Made by a program: the position numbers and the translations under genes. Shown in pieces: positions 1 through 6,431 of a DNA stretch of 25,294 nucleotides. The notes beneath the pieces were generated by a model. That model did no database searches. It was not told the origin of the DNA and was given only the letters and a program-made list of their open reading frames with translations. This stretch comes from Desulfobacteraceae bacterium (GTDB lineage: Bacteria; Desulfobacterota; Desulfobacteria; Desulfobacterales; Desulfobacteraceae): contig JAABSK010000012.1 of NCBI GenBank assembly GCA_011390435.1, positions 1-25,294 of the forward strand, read 5' to 3'. The stretch's first letter is position 1. Each line of letters begins with the position of its first letter.

Positions 1-699
1 CGCAATCTGAGAAACATCCATGTGACGGAACTGTTCATAAGGAATTTCATCCAACACCCTGATTTCCATTTGGTGTCGGCCCTGAACGGTCAGAGAGTGT
101 TTGGGCAGTGCTGCCCTGGTGTTGTTAATGACCAGCGGCAGGATCGGTTTTTTCATTTTTTGGGCGAGGATAAACGCACCCGGTTTGAACGATTTGAGCC
201 GGCCGGTTTTCGAACGGGTGCCTTCCGGAAAGATCATGATGGAAATATTGTTTGCCAGCAGACGCTCACACTGTGCGATCATTTTTTTCACACTGTCCCT
301 GTCCCCCCGTTTGAGCTTTACATGACCGTTGAGCACCATATTCCAGCCAATAAACGGCAGCAGGAACACCTCTGCTTTGGACACCCACCGGAACGGGAAA
401 AAAAGATAAAATGCCACCAGGATATCCAGCTGCGACTGATGATTGGACACGATGACATAACTTTTTGCCATGTCCATTTTCCGTCGGCCGATCACCCGGA
501 CAGACCAGGCCGGCATGCACCAGATATACATTGACGCCCAGAAAGAGGAAAAAAGATTTAACAGGATCAGACGCCGGTCCCAGAAGAAAGTGGTCAGAAA
601 CAATAAAAGGGCCAACAGGAACATGAGGGCAGAAGACAGCCCGATAAAGAGGATATATGCATATGAAAATAAAACCAGAACCGCATTTTTAAAGCTCAT
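1..699 (-). CDS. plsC: 1-acyl-sn-glycerol-3-phosphate acyltransferase (PlsC family), 3' end missing
   Basis: The first 233 residues are visible; the C-terminus lies beyond the left edge. PlsC-family enzymes acylate lysophosphatidic acid (or a related lysophospholipid) at the inner membrane to make phosphatidic acid. The sequence shows an N-terminal hydrophobic region (about residues 7-38), the catalytic H-x4-D motif NHQSQLD (His87, Asp92), a WVSKAE block near 105 and the glycerol-phosphate binding motif FPEGTRS (157-163). The ATG at 699 lies inside the 3' end of map, 11 bp before its stop, so translation is probably coupled. It is the last visible gene of the DUF4911-miaB-map-plsC set. The exact acyl acceptor cannot be told from sequence. 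Confidence 0.9.
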   Translation of the reverse strand, partial: MSFKNAVLVLFSYAYILFIGLSSALMFLLALLLFLTTFFWDRRLILLNLFSSFWASMYIWCMPAWSVRVIGRRKMDMAKSYVIVSNHQSQLDILVAFYLFFPFRWVSKAEVFLLPFIGWNMVLNGHVKLKRGDRDSVKKMIAQCERLLANNISIMIFPEGTRSKTGRLKSFKPGAFILAQKMKKPILPLVINNTRAALPKHSLTVQGRHQMEIRVLDEIPYEQFRHMDVSQIA

Positions 700-1570
700 A
701 AGGCGTTAGACTCTCCCAACCGTTATCCGTTACCAGTATGGTCTGCTCAAACTGTGCAGACAATGACCCGTCATCAGTTACCGCTGTCCATCGGTCTTCG
801 AGAACATGCAGCTCCCGCCTGCCCAGGTTGACCATGGGTTCAATGGTGAACACCATTCCCGGAACAAGGGGGATTCCTTTTCCCCGGGTCCCGAAATGAA
901 GTACCTGAGGAGGCTCATGGAAATCGATTCCCACGCCGTGGCCGATAAACTCCCGGACCACCGAACACCCCTGGCTTTCTGCATAGCTCTGGATTGCATG
1001 GCCGATATCCCCCAGAGTTGCGCCCGGCGCCACAGCTTCGATTCCCCGTTTCAGAGACTGTGCCGCCACATTGACCACCTTCATACCGTCTTTTGTGGGT
1101 GTACCGACAAAGAACGTTTTGCTGGCATCGGCATAATATCCATTCAGAATCGGAGTGATATCCACGTTAACGATATCACCATCCTTTAATACCCGGTCGC
1201 CTGGAATCCCGTGACAGATCACATCATTGACCGACACACACACACTTTTGGGAAATCCCCGGTAATTGAGCGGTGCCGGAACCGCGCCGGCCCGGATGGT
1301 TTCTTCATGCACAAAGGTGTTGATCTCATCGGTTTTCAAGCCCGGCCGGATCATTTTTTCCACCTGGTTCAGCATGGACATGAGCAGTTGTCCGCACGCC
1401 TTGATGCCCTCGATCTGTTCCGCATCTTTCAGGCGGATGTCATACCGGCGCAGATACGCTTCTTTCAGATTGTCCTCTATTTTCCTGTTTCTGCAGCAAT
1501 TCTTATATTTTTTACCGCTGCCGCAGGGGCAGGCATCGTTTCGTCCAATTTTTACAGATCTTTTCGTCAT
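689..1570 (-). CDS. map: Type I methionine aminopeptidase with N-terminal SEC-C zinc motif
   Basis: This 293-residue enzyme removes the initiator methionine from nascent proteins in the cytoplasm. All five dinuclear metal ligands of the family are visible: Asp137 (VDIT), Asp148 (ADAS), His211 (IGHGVG), Glu244 (TIEPM) and Glu275 (QFEQT), plus the conserved His120. Residues 8-26 form a SEC-C motif (CPCGSGKKYKNCC), a zinc-binding element first seen at the SecA C-terminus and found in some longer bacterial MetAPs, where it probably helps ribosome docking. I chose the ATG at 1570 because it overlaps the miaB stop as ATGA. A start at 1600 would add ten residues from inside miaB with no family resemblance. 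Confidence 0.95.
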   Translation of the reverse strand: MTKRSVKIGRNDACPCGSGKKYKNCCRNRKIEDNLKEAYLRRYDIRLKDAEQIEGIKACGQLLMSMLNQVEKMIRPGLKTDEINTFVHEETIRAGAVPAPLNYRGFPKSVCVSVNDVICHGIPGDRVLKDGDIVNVDITPILNGYYADASKTFFVGTPTKDGMKVVNVAAQSLKRGIEAVAPGATLGDIGHAIQSYAESQGCSVVREFIGHGVGIDFHEPPQVLHFGTRGKGIPLVPGMVFTIEPMVNLGRRELHVLEDRWTAVTDDGSLSAQFEQTILVTDNGWESLTPYEL

Positions 1571-2934
1571 TTTCCATCTCTTTTTACAGGATATCCCCAC
1601 AGCGAGTGGGAATACGCATTTTCAACTCTGATATCAACAATACCGCCTATATTGACATGATCTGTGGGAAAATGCACGATTTTATTGCCGGTTGTCCGGC
1701 CAAACACCTGCTCAAGATAATGGCTTTCAGATTCAAATCCCTCTCTTTTTTTCTGGCTGATGCCTTCCACCAGAACTGCCACCGTTTTTCCCAGCAGTTT
1801 TTCATTATTTTTCACTGTATACTGTTCCTGCAGATCCAGAAGAATATTCAGGCGTTCCCGCTTCAGGGCTTCGTCAATCTGGCCGGAAAATCTGGCGGCA
1901 GGCGCTGAAGAACGGTCTGAATAGGCAAAGGCAAAAACAGAATCAAACCCCACCTGGCGCATTAGATCCAGGGTATCTTCAAAATCTGCCGATGTTTCAG
2001 AAGGAAACCCCACGATCAGGTCCGTGGAAAGGGCAATGTCCGGGCAGTGTGATCTGAGTTGAGCGATCTGCTCCAGATACTGCTGCCGGTTGTATCCCCG
2101 GTTCATTTTCTTCAGGATACGATCAGAACCGGACTGCACTGGCAGGTGCAGATGATTGCAGACCTTATCCAGTTTCTGGATGGCGGTGATCAGCTCCATG
2201 GACAGGTCTTTGGGATGGGAGGTGGCAAAACGGATGCGCTGGATTTTCTCCACGGCATTCACTTTTTCCAGCAGCCCGGGAAACGACAGGCCCGATTCCT
2301 TCCGACCGTAGGAATTGACATTCTGTCCCAGAAGGGTGATCTCTTTGATACCGGCATCAGCCAGCAGGGTGATCTCCTCCAGAATATGCTCAGGATCACG
2401 GCTTCTTTCCCGTCCCCTGACATAGGGCACGACGCAATAAGTACAAAAATTATCACAGCCCTGCATGATCGTGACAAACCGGGAGGTCTGATTTTCGTCA
2501 AAACCGCCTGTGTCCGGCAAGGCTTCATAGATTTCAGGTGAATCATCAATATCCACCTGTCGTTGCCGACCGGATTTCATGGCCTCGATGTGCTGGCCAA
2601 ACCGTGAAAAAGCACGGGTTCCCAGAACAAGATCCAGATGCGGCACCCTGTCAAAGGCTTTTTCACCTTCCTGCTGCGCCACGCAGCCGGCCATCACCGT
2701 GATCAGGTGGGGCTTTTTTTTCTTGATGCTGGACAGTCTTCCCAGAAAACTGAAGGCTTTTTCCTCAGCCTTGTGCCGGATCGAGCATGTGTTGCACACC
2801 ACGATGTCCGCTTTTTCCACATCGGTCGTTTTATCATAACCATACGCATTGAGAATGGCTGCCAGCTTTTCGGAATCATATACATTCATCTGGCAGCCAA
2901 TGGTATGGATATAGGCAAGGCCGCTAAATTTCAT
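1567..2934 (-). CDS. miaB: tRNA-2-methylthio-N6-dimethylallyladenosine synthase MiaB
   Basis: This 455-residue radical-SAM methylthiotransferase converts i6A37 to ms2i6A37 in tRNAs reading UNN codons. The N-terminal UPF0004 domain carries the three auxiliary-cluster cysteines Cys14 (TIGCQMN), Cys50 (CNTCSIR) and Cys84 (AGCVAQ). The radical SAM motif is C160-x3-C164-x2-C167 (GCDNFCTYC), followed by VVPYVRGRE. The last 60 or so residues fit a TRAM RNA-binding domain. I start at the ATG at 2934; a TTG lies one codon upstream. The start overlaps the end of the DUF4911 gene by 11 bp and the stop overlaps map, so the genes are translationally linked. Confidence 0.96.
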   Translation of the reverse strand: MKFSGLAYIHTIGCQMNVYDSEKLAAILNAYGYDKTTDVEKADIVVCNTCSIRHKAEEKAFSFLGRLSSIKKKKPHLITVMAGCVAQQEGEKAFDRVPHLDLVLGTRAFSRFGQHIEAMKSGRQRQVDIDDSPEIYEALPDTGGFDENQTSRFVTIMQGCDNFCTYCVVPYVRGRERSRDPEHILEEITLLADAGIKEITLLGQNVNSYGRKESGLSFPGLLEKVNAVEKIQRIRFATSHPKDLSMELITAIQKLDKVCNHLHLPVQSGSDRILKKMNRGYNRQQYLEQIAQLRSHCPDIALSTDLIVGFPSETSADFEDTLDLMRQVGFDSVFAFAYSDRSSAPAARFSGQIDEALKRERLNILLDLQEQYTVKNNEKLLGKTVAVLVEGISQKKREGFESESHYLEQVFGRTTGNKIVHFPTDHVNIGGIVDIRVENAYSHSLWGYPVKRDGK

Positions 2935-3133
2935 CAAACATAAAATCCTTTTTCAAATCTTCAACAATCATCATGGCAGATGCCAGCCGGTCCGGAGCAA
3001 TGGCCAGCCGGATCAACCCGCTACCGGCATCCAGGGTGGTGGCAATGGCAATCCCTTCATGGGCTTCGAAAATAAACCGGATAAACCCGATACGGCTTCT
3101 GGCCACCTGGTATGTTTTGTGAATTGTTTCCAT
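2924..3133 (-). CDS. DUF4911 domain-containing protein
   Basis: A 69-residue acidic/hydrophobic protein that I recognise as the DUF4911 type, a small family commonly found beside miaB in sulfate-reducing Desulfobacterota. Its function is unknown. It has no signal peptide or membrane segment, and the pattern suggests a small alpha/beta fold: a strand-rich first half (RIGFIRFIFEAHEGIAIATTL) is followed by an amphipathic helix ending in VEDLKKDFMFDEI. It is the first gene of the miaB-map-plsC operon and overlaps miaB by 11 bp, so a role linked to tRNA modification or translation is possible but only inferred. An AGGAT sequence about 9 bases before the ATG is a usable ribosome binding site. Confidence 0.75.
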   Translation of the reverse strand: METIHKTYQVARSRIGFIRFIFEAHEGIAIATTLDAGSGLIRLAIAPDRLASAMMIVEDLKKDFMFDEI

Positions 3134-3165
3134 TTTTTTAAATCCTGTTTACCATCAAGCCCTGC

Positions 3166-3193
3166 AATATATCATTATTGCCAAAAACTTCAA
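3166..3193 (-). promoter_or_regulatory. Candidate promoter of DUF4911-miaB-map-plsC
   Basis: On the minus strand, TTGAAG (3193-3188) is followed after 16 bases by TATATT (3171-3166). Both resemble sigma-70 hexamers (4/6 and 5/6). The 33 bases between the -10 box and the ATG suit a short leader. Prediction by eye only. Confidence 0.4.
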
Positions 3194-3206
3194 ACAGTTA
3201 AAAACA

Positions 3207-3228
3207 GCTTTTTTTTCAAAAAAAAAGC
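3207..3228. repeat. Perfect AT-rich inverted repeat in the divergent hcp/DUF4911 control region
   Basis: A GC pair plus eight T residues (3207-3216) is mirrored by eight A residues plus GC (3219-3228) around a two-base centre CA. The arms are 10 bp and perfect. It sits between the two divergent promoters and just upstream of the Crp/Fnr-like site. It could be a bent or UP-like element, an operator, or a weak bidirectional terminator insulating the two transcripts. Sequence alone does not decide. Confidence 0.6.
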
Positions 3229-3233
3229 GACTC

Positions 3234-3275
3234 TTGACATAGATCAATGTGATGGTGGTGGTGATACGGCATAGT
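3234..3275 (+). promoter_or_regulatory. hcp promoter with Crp/Fnr-type operator
   Basis: TTGACATAGATCAA (3234-3247) has the 14-bp layout of Fnr-type sites, TTGAY-N4-ATCAA, with one half-site change from TTGAT-N4-ATCAA. A -10-like CATAGT (3270-3275) predicts a start near 3282, putting the palindrome centre at about -41.5, the class II activator position. There is no -35 box at the right spacing, which fits an activator-dependent promoter. In Desulfobacterota, hcp genes are typically controlled by the Crp/Fnr-family nitrosative-stress regulator HcpR; assigning HcpR here is inference. Confidence 0.55.
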
Positions 3276-3335
3276 AAACTCCAAAAGCAGGTTTGACCAT
3301 ATGATTCGTTAACTGAAAAAAAAAGGGGATTACCA

Positions 3336-5099
3336 ATGAAAAAGAAACGCCTTTCAAGACGACACTTTATTCAAAAAAGCACCATGGGCATTGCCGCCTC
3401 TGCGCTGCTGCCATCCATTTTCAACAGCAGCAACGCCTTTGGATCAACGGATTCAACAGTAAATGAGATGTTCTGCTACCAGTGTGAGCAGACCATGGGA
3501 GGAAAAGCCTGCACCCGGATCGGAGTCTGTGGTAAAACCCCTGAAGTGGCAGCGCTCCAGGATCTGCTGGTTCACACCTTGAAAGGTTTGTCCATTGCCG
3601 CAGCAGCCGGACGGCGCGTCAACATCTCCGATGCCGAGACCAACCATTTCACCTGCATGGCAATGTTTGCCACTCTGACCAATGTAGAGTTTGACCCCTA
3701 CCGCCTGGAAGATCTGCTTCATACATCTGTGTCCCTGAGAAATCAGATGATCAAACAGGTGAAAGCTGCCGGAGGGAATATTTCATCCACCAGCGACAGC
3801 CTGACCCTGAAACTCAAACCATCCCTGGACGGGCTGGTGAAACAGGGCCGGCAGTACGGTCTCATGTCAGACCCGGATATCGATCCGGACCTTCGTTCTC
3901 TCCAGCACATGCTGCTCTTCGGAATCAAGGGCATGGCCGCTTATACCGACCATGCTGCAGAACACGGCCAGGAAGATGAAGCCAATTATGAATTTGTTCA
4001 CCGGGCTCTGGCTGCCCTTGAAGACAAGACGCTGGATGCCGGTGCCTATCTTTCCCTGATCCTTGAGTGCGGCGAAAAGAACCTCCGGGCCATGGAGCTG
4101 TTAAGCCTTGGTAATTCAAACGCCTATGGAGACCCTGTTCCCACGACCGTTCCTCTGGGTGTCAAAAAAGGGAAGGCCATTCTCGTGTCCGGCCATGACC
4201 TGATTGATCTGGCTGCAGTTCTCAAAGCAAGTGCAGGAAAAGGCATTTATGTCTACACCCACGGCGAACTGCTGCCAGCCCACGGATATCCTGAACTGAA
4301 GAAAAAATACCCCCATTTTTACGGGCATTACGGTACAGCCTGGCAGAACCAGAAAAAAGAATTTGACGAATTTCCAGGCGCCATTCTCATGACCTCCAAC
4401 TGCATCCAGAAGCCCAAACAGTCCTATAAAAAAAATATCTTCACATCAGGAACCGTCGGCATGCCCGGTCTGACCCACCTGAACAAGAACAATCTGGGGC
4501 CGCTCATTGACCGGGCACTGGAACTTCCCGGGTATGCAGAAGACAGACCAGACATGGATATTCTGGTGGGATTCGGCCACAAGGCTGTTCTGGGCGTGGC
4601 AGATAAAATTGTCGCAGGGGTAAAAGATGGGTCCATTGGTCACTTTTTTCTGGTGGGCGGCTGTGACGGTGTGAAAAAATCCAGGAACTACTACACGGAA
4701 TTTGTTGAGCAGACACCGGACAACTCCATTGTATTGACCCTGGCCTGCGGCAAATTCAAGTTTTTCAGACACCAGCTGGGCGATATCAACGGCATTCCCC
4801 GGCTTCTGGATGTGGGCCAGTGCAATGACGCCCATTCCGCTGTCCAGATTGCCGTGGCCCTGACCCAGGCGTTTGGTACCGATGTCAACGGTCTTCCGCT
4901 GTCATTTATCATCTCCTGGTATGAGCAGAAAGCCGTGGCGATTCTCTACAGCCTGCTCAAACTGGGAATAAAGGATATACACCTGGGGCCTTCACTGCCG
5001 GCATTTGTCACCCCGAACGTACTGGATATCCTGGTGAAAAACTATCGCCTCACCCCGATTGGAACCCCTGAGGGTGACCTGAAAAAGATCCTCGGATAA
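3336..5099 (+). CDS. hcp: Hybrid cluster protein (hydroxylamine/NO reductase family) with Tat-like signal
   Basis: Hcp reduces NO (and hydroxylamine in vitro) in anaerobes under nitrosative stress. The 587-residue product has the cubane-cluster cysteines 47, 50, 59 and 65 (spacing 2-8-5) and all hybrid-cluster ligands expected from Desulfovibrio Hcp: His287, Glu311, Cys356, Cys443, Cys471, Cys496, Glu530 and Lys532. It is unusual in carrying about 44 extra N-terminal residues: a basic start, a twin-arginine motif SRRHFIQK (7-14), a short hydrophobic stretch (GIAASALLPSIF) and a polar region before Met45. Canonical cytoplasmic Hcps begin at the equivalent of Met45 (MFCYQC). The AGGGGA ribosome binding site at 3324 lies just before the ATG at 3336, supporting the long form. 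It is probably monocistronic. Confidence 0.95.
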   Translation: MKKKRLSRRHFIQKSTMGIAASALLPSIFNSSNAFGSTDSTVNEMFCYQCEQTMGGKACTRIGVCGKTPEVAALQDLLVHTLKGLSIAAAAGRRVNISDAETNHFTCMAMFATLTNVEFDPYRLEDLLHTSVSLRNQMIKQVKAAGGNISSTSDSLTLKLKPSLDGLVKQGRQYGLMSDPDIDPDLRSLQHMLLFGIKGMAAYTDHAAEHGQEDEANYEFVHRALAALEDKTLDAGAYLSLILECGEKNLRAMELLSLGNSNAYGDPVPTTVPLGVKKGKAILVSGHDLIDLAAVLKASAGKGIYVYTHGELLPAHGYPELKKKYPHFYGHYGTAWQNQKKEFDEFPGAILMTSNCIQKPKQSYKKNIFTSGTVGMPGLTHLNKNNLGPLIDRALELPGYAEDRPDMDILVGFGHKAVLGVADKIVAGVKDGSIGHFFLVGGCDGVKKSRNYYTEFVEQTPDNSIVLTLACGKFKFFRHQLGDINGIPRLLDVGQCNDAHSAVQIAVALTQAFGTDVNGLPLSFIISWYEQKAVAILYSLLKLGIKDIHLGPSLPAFVTPNVLDILVKNYRLTPIGTPEGDLKKILG

Positions 5100-5110
5100 C
5101 CCCAGGTCCG

Positions 5111-5151
5111 CAGCATGGCATAGGGTGCGCCAGACACCCCGTGTCATGCTG
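5111..5151. other. Strong hairpin downstream of hcp
   Basis: Arms 5111-5127 and 5135-5151 pair over 17 positions, with two G-U pairs and one A-C mismatch around a 7-base loop. No T-run follows on the plus strand, so this is not a textbook intrinsic terminator. It may protect the hcp mRNA 3' end, or reduce read-through between hcp and the convergent small gene at 5175-5348. Confidence 0.5.
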
Positions 5152-5174
5152 TCTGTCTGGTAAAGATGGTTTGT

Positions 5175-5348
5175 CTAATCACTCTGGTGCCGCAAAAATG
5201 TATCCAGCGCCTCGATCAGAACATTGGACAGAGAGGTTTCTTTTTCCTGGGCAAGCTTGGCCACCCGCTCGGCCATGGTGCAGGGCAATTCAATCGTGAT
5301 TGACTGGGTGGGATCTGAGCATTCATTTAACAACGCCTTATCATTCAT
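5175..5348 (-). CDS. Small ribbon-helix-helix (CopG/Arc-like) DNA-binding protein
   Basis: A 57-residue protein. After a short polar N-terminus comes a beta-strand pattern TQSITIELP (about 14-22), then helix A (AERVAKLAQEKE), a turn (TSLS) and helix B (NVLIEALDTFLRHQ), the order of the ribbon-helix-helix fold of CopG/MetJ/Arc-type dimeric repressors. The ATG at 5348 is the first in frame after a stop codon, and there is no strong Shine-Dalgarno. No toxin partner is adjacent. It diverges from the TauE/SafE gene, and its leader holds two inverted repeats, so autoregulation and/or control of the permease is a reasonable inference. Family-level assignment is by pattern only. Confidence 0.7.
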   Translation of the reverse strand: MNDKALLNECSDPTQSITIELPCTMAERVAKLAQEKETSLSNVLIEALDTFLRHQSD

Positions 5349-5352
5349 TCTG

Positions 5353-5386
5353 GTATCATCACTTTTTCAAAAAGTTACAGTATCAT
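5353..5386. promoter_or_regulatory. Dyad flanked by direct repeats, candidate RHH operator
   Basis: ACTTTTTCAAAAAGT (5361-5375) is a perfect inverted repeat with 7-bp arms and a one-base centre. It is flanked on both sides by GTATCAT (5353-5359 and 5380-5386). It lies between the predicted transcription start and the ATG of the ribbon-helix-helix gene, a usual place for an autoregulatory operator. Confidence 0.45.
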
Positions 5387-5395
5387 GTTTCATCC

Positions 5396-5410
5396 GGCAA
5401 AACGTTTGCC
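5396..5410. promoter_or_regulatory. Second dyad in the RHH/TauE divergent region
   Basis: GGCAAAACGTTTGCC has 6-bp perfect arms around a 3-base centre. It lies just downstream of the predicted minus-strand start site, where a bound protein would block the small gene. Which protein binds is unknown. Confidence 0.4.
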
Positions 5411-5419
5411 CAGGCTGCT

Positions 5420-5448
5420 ATCATAACGGTTTCATCTTGACTTTTCAA
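5420..5448 (-). promoter_or_regulatory. Promoter of the RHH gene
   Basis: Minus-strand TTGAAA (5448-5443), a 17-base spacer and TATGAT (5425-5420) give 5/6 matches to each sigma-70 hexamer at ideal spacing. The predicted start near 5413 leaves a leader of about 65 bases containing both dyads. Confidence 0.6.
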
Positions 5449-5463
5449 CAAGATTTGCATAAT
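5437..5463 (+). promoter_or_regulatory. Candidate promoter of the TauE/SafE gene
   Basis: TTGACT (5437-5442) and CATAAT (5458-5463) are each 5/6 matches, but the spacer is 15 bases; TAATGA at 5460 gives 17 bases with a poorer -10. The hexamers interleave with the opposing RHH promoter, so the two would compete for RNA polymerase. An ATG at 5462 lies inside this -10 region, arguing against its use as the permease start. Confidence 0.4.
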
Positions 5464-5542
5464 GAATCCTGAGTCGCCCGGCACTGTCCGTACCGCTGGC
5501 GCATATCATCTGATTCACCATACGTATCTGCCAGGAGGAATC

Positions 5543-6313
5543 TTGGAAATCTATATCGTTTCAATCACCGCGCTCATTGCGTCAACCCTGACCCTCTTTT
5601 CCGGATTTGGCCTGGGAACCCTCCTCATGCCGGTGGTTGCCATTTTTTTCCCTGTTGAGGTGGCCATTGCTGTTACTGCCATGGTGCACCTGGCAAACAA
5701 CCTGTTCAAGGTTGTACTGCTCGGAAAAGAGGCAGACCGATCCGTACTGCTGCGTTTCGGCATCCCGGCTGTTGCTGCGGCATTTATCGGTGCACTGGTA
5801 CTTGGATGGCTGTCAGATGCGCCTTCTCTTCTGGAATATACCGCTTTTGGACGCGTGCACCAGGTATCTTTGCTGAAACTGGTGGTGGGAACACTGATTT
5901 TAACCTTTGTCGGCCTTGAACTGATGCCCTGGTTCTCTGCCATTGCCCTGAACAGAAAATACCTGCCTTTTGGCGGTGTTATCAGTGGTTTTTTCGGTGG
6001 CCTGTCCGGCCATCAGGGAGCATTCCGGAGTATGTTCCTGCTCAAGGCCGGCCTGAACAAAGAGGCATTTGTGGCAACCGGCGTCATGGTGGCAGTCATG
6101 GTGGATATCTCCCGCATGCTGATATACGGCCGGGACATGGCCGGGCGAACCAGTGTTGAATGGCCCCTGGTGATTGCCGCCTCTGCATGCGCCTTTCTGG
6201 GAGCATATTCAGGAAAAAAACTGCTCAGAAAAGTGACCATCCGGGGAATCCAGATCATGGTATCCTTACTGCTGATCGTGATTTCTTTAGGAATGATATC
6301 CGGTATGCTGTAA
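5543..6313 (+). CDS. TauE/SafE family permease (sulfite/organosulfur anion exporter family)
   Basis: A 256-residue polytopic inner-membrane protein with about eight hydrophobic segments in two related halves (GFGLGTLLMPV in the first, GFFGGLSGHQGAFRSMFLL in the second), the typical TauE/SafE (DUF81) architecture. Family members move sulfite, sulfoacetate, taurine or other small anions; the substrate here is not predictable. I start at TTG 5543 because a strong AGGAGGA site (5533-5539) sits just upstream and the protein then begins at the first membrane helix (EIYIVSITALIAS). The in-frame ATG at 5462 would add 27 residues with no family character and lies in the promoter. Confidence 0.87.
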   Translation: MEIYIVSITALIASTLTLFSGFGLGTLLMPVVAIFFPVEVAIAVTAMVHLANNLFKVVLLGKEADRSVLLRFGIPAVAAAFIGALVLGWLSDAPSLLEYTAFGRVHQVSLLKLVVGTLILTFVGLELMPWFSAIALNRKYLPFGGVISGFFGGLSGHQGAFRSMFLLKAGLNKEAFVATGVMVAVMVDISRMLIYGRDMAGRTSVEWPLVIAASACAFLGAYSGKKLLRKVTIRGIQIMVSLLLIVISLGMISGML

Positions 6314-6345
6314 TTGATGCATCTTTTTGATTCAAAAGATAATTC

Positions 6346-6374
6346 TTGTTAAATTTCGACAAACCATTTATAAT
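6346..6374 (+). promoter_or_regulatory. Promoter of the DEAD-box helicase gene
   Basis: TTGTTA (6346-6351), a 17-base spacer and a perfect TATAAT (6369-6374). The predicted start near 6381 gives a leader of about 50 bases that consists mainly of the hairpin at 6387-6415. Confidence 0.65.
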
Positions 6375-6386
6375 CATAAATTTTCC

Positions 6387-6415
6387 AGCCGGTTTCAATC
6401 CGTTCCGGCTTTTTT
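6387..6415 (+). terminator. Terminator-like hairpin in the helicase 5' leader
   Basis: AGCCGG (6387-6392) pairs with CCGGCT (6405-6410) across a 12-base loop, followed at once by a run of T. It ends only 16 bases before the helicase ATG and lies downstream of that gene's best promoter. It may terminate the tauE transcript, and in the helicase mRNA act as an attenuator or 5' stabilising structure. The stem is short, so efficiency may be low or conditional. Confidence 0.5.
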
Positions 6416-6431
6416 CAGTATAAGGAAGCAT

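Noticed and set aside
5111..5151. Hairpin after hcp as an intrinsic terminator
   Set aside because: The stem is strong but no T-run follows on either strand, so it is listed only as a hairpin.
5437..5448. TTGACTTTTCAA as an Fnr site
   Set aside because: The half-sites are too close (12 rather than 14 bp) and the sequence is better explained by the opposing -35 boxes.
5224..5472. 82-codon plus-strand open frame opposite the RHH gene
   Set aside because: It spans the divergent promoters and dyads and is antisense to the better-supported RHH protein.
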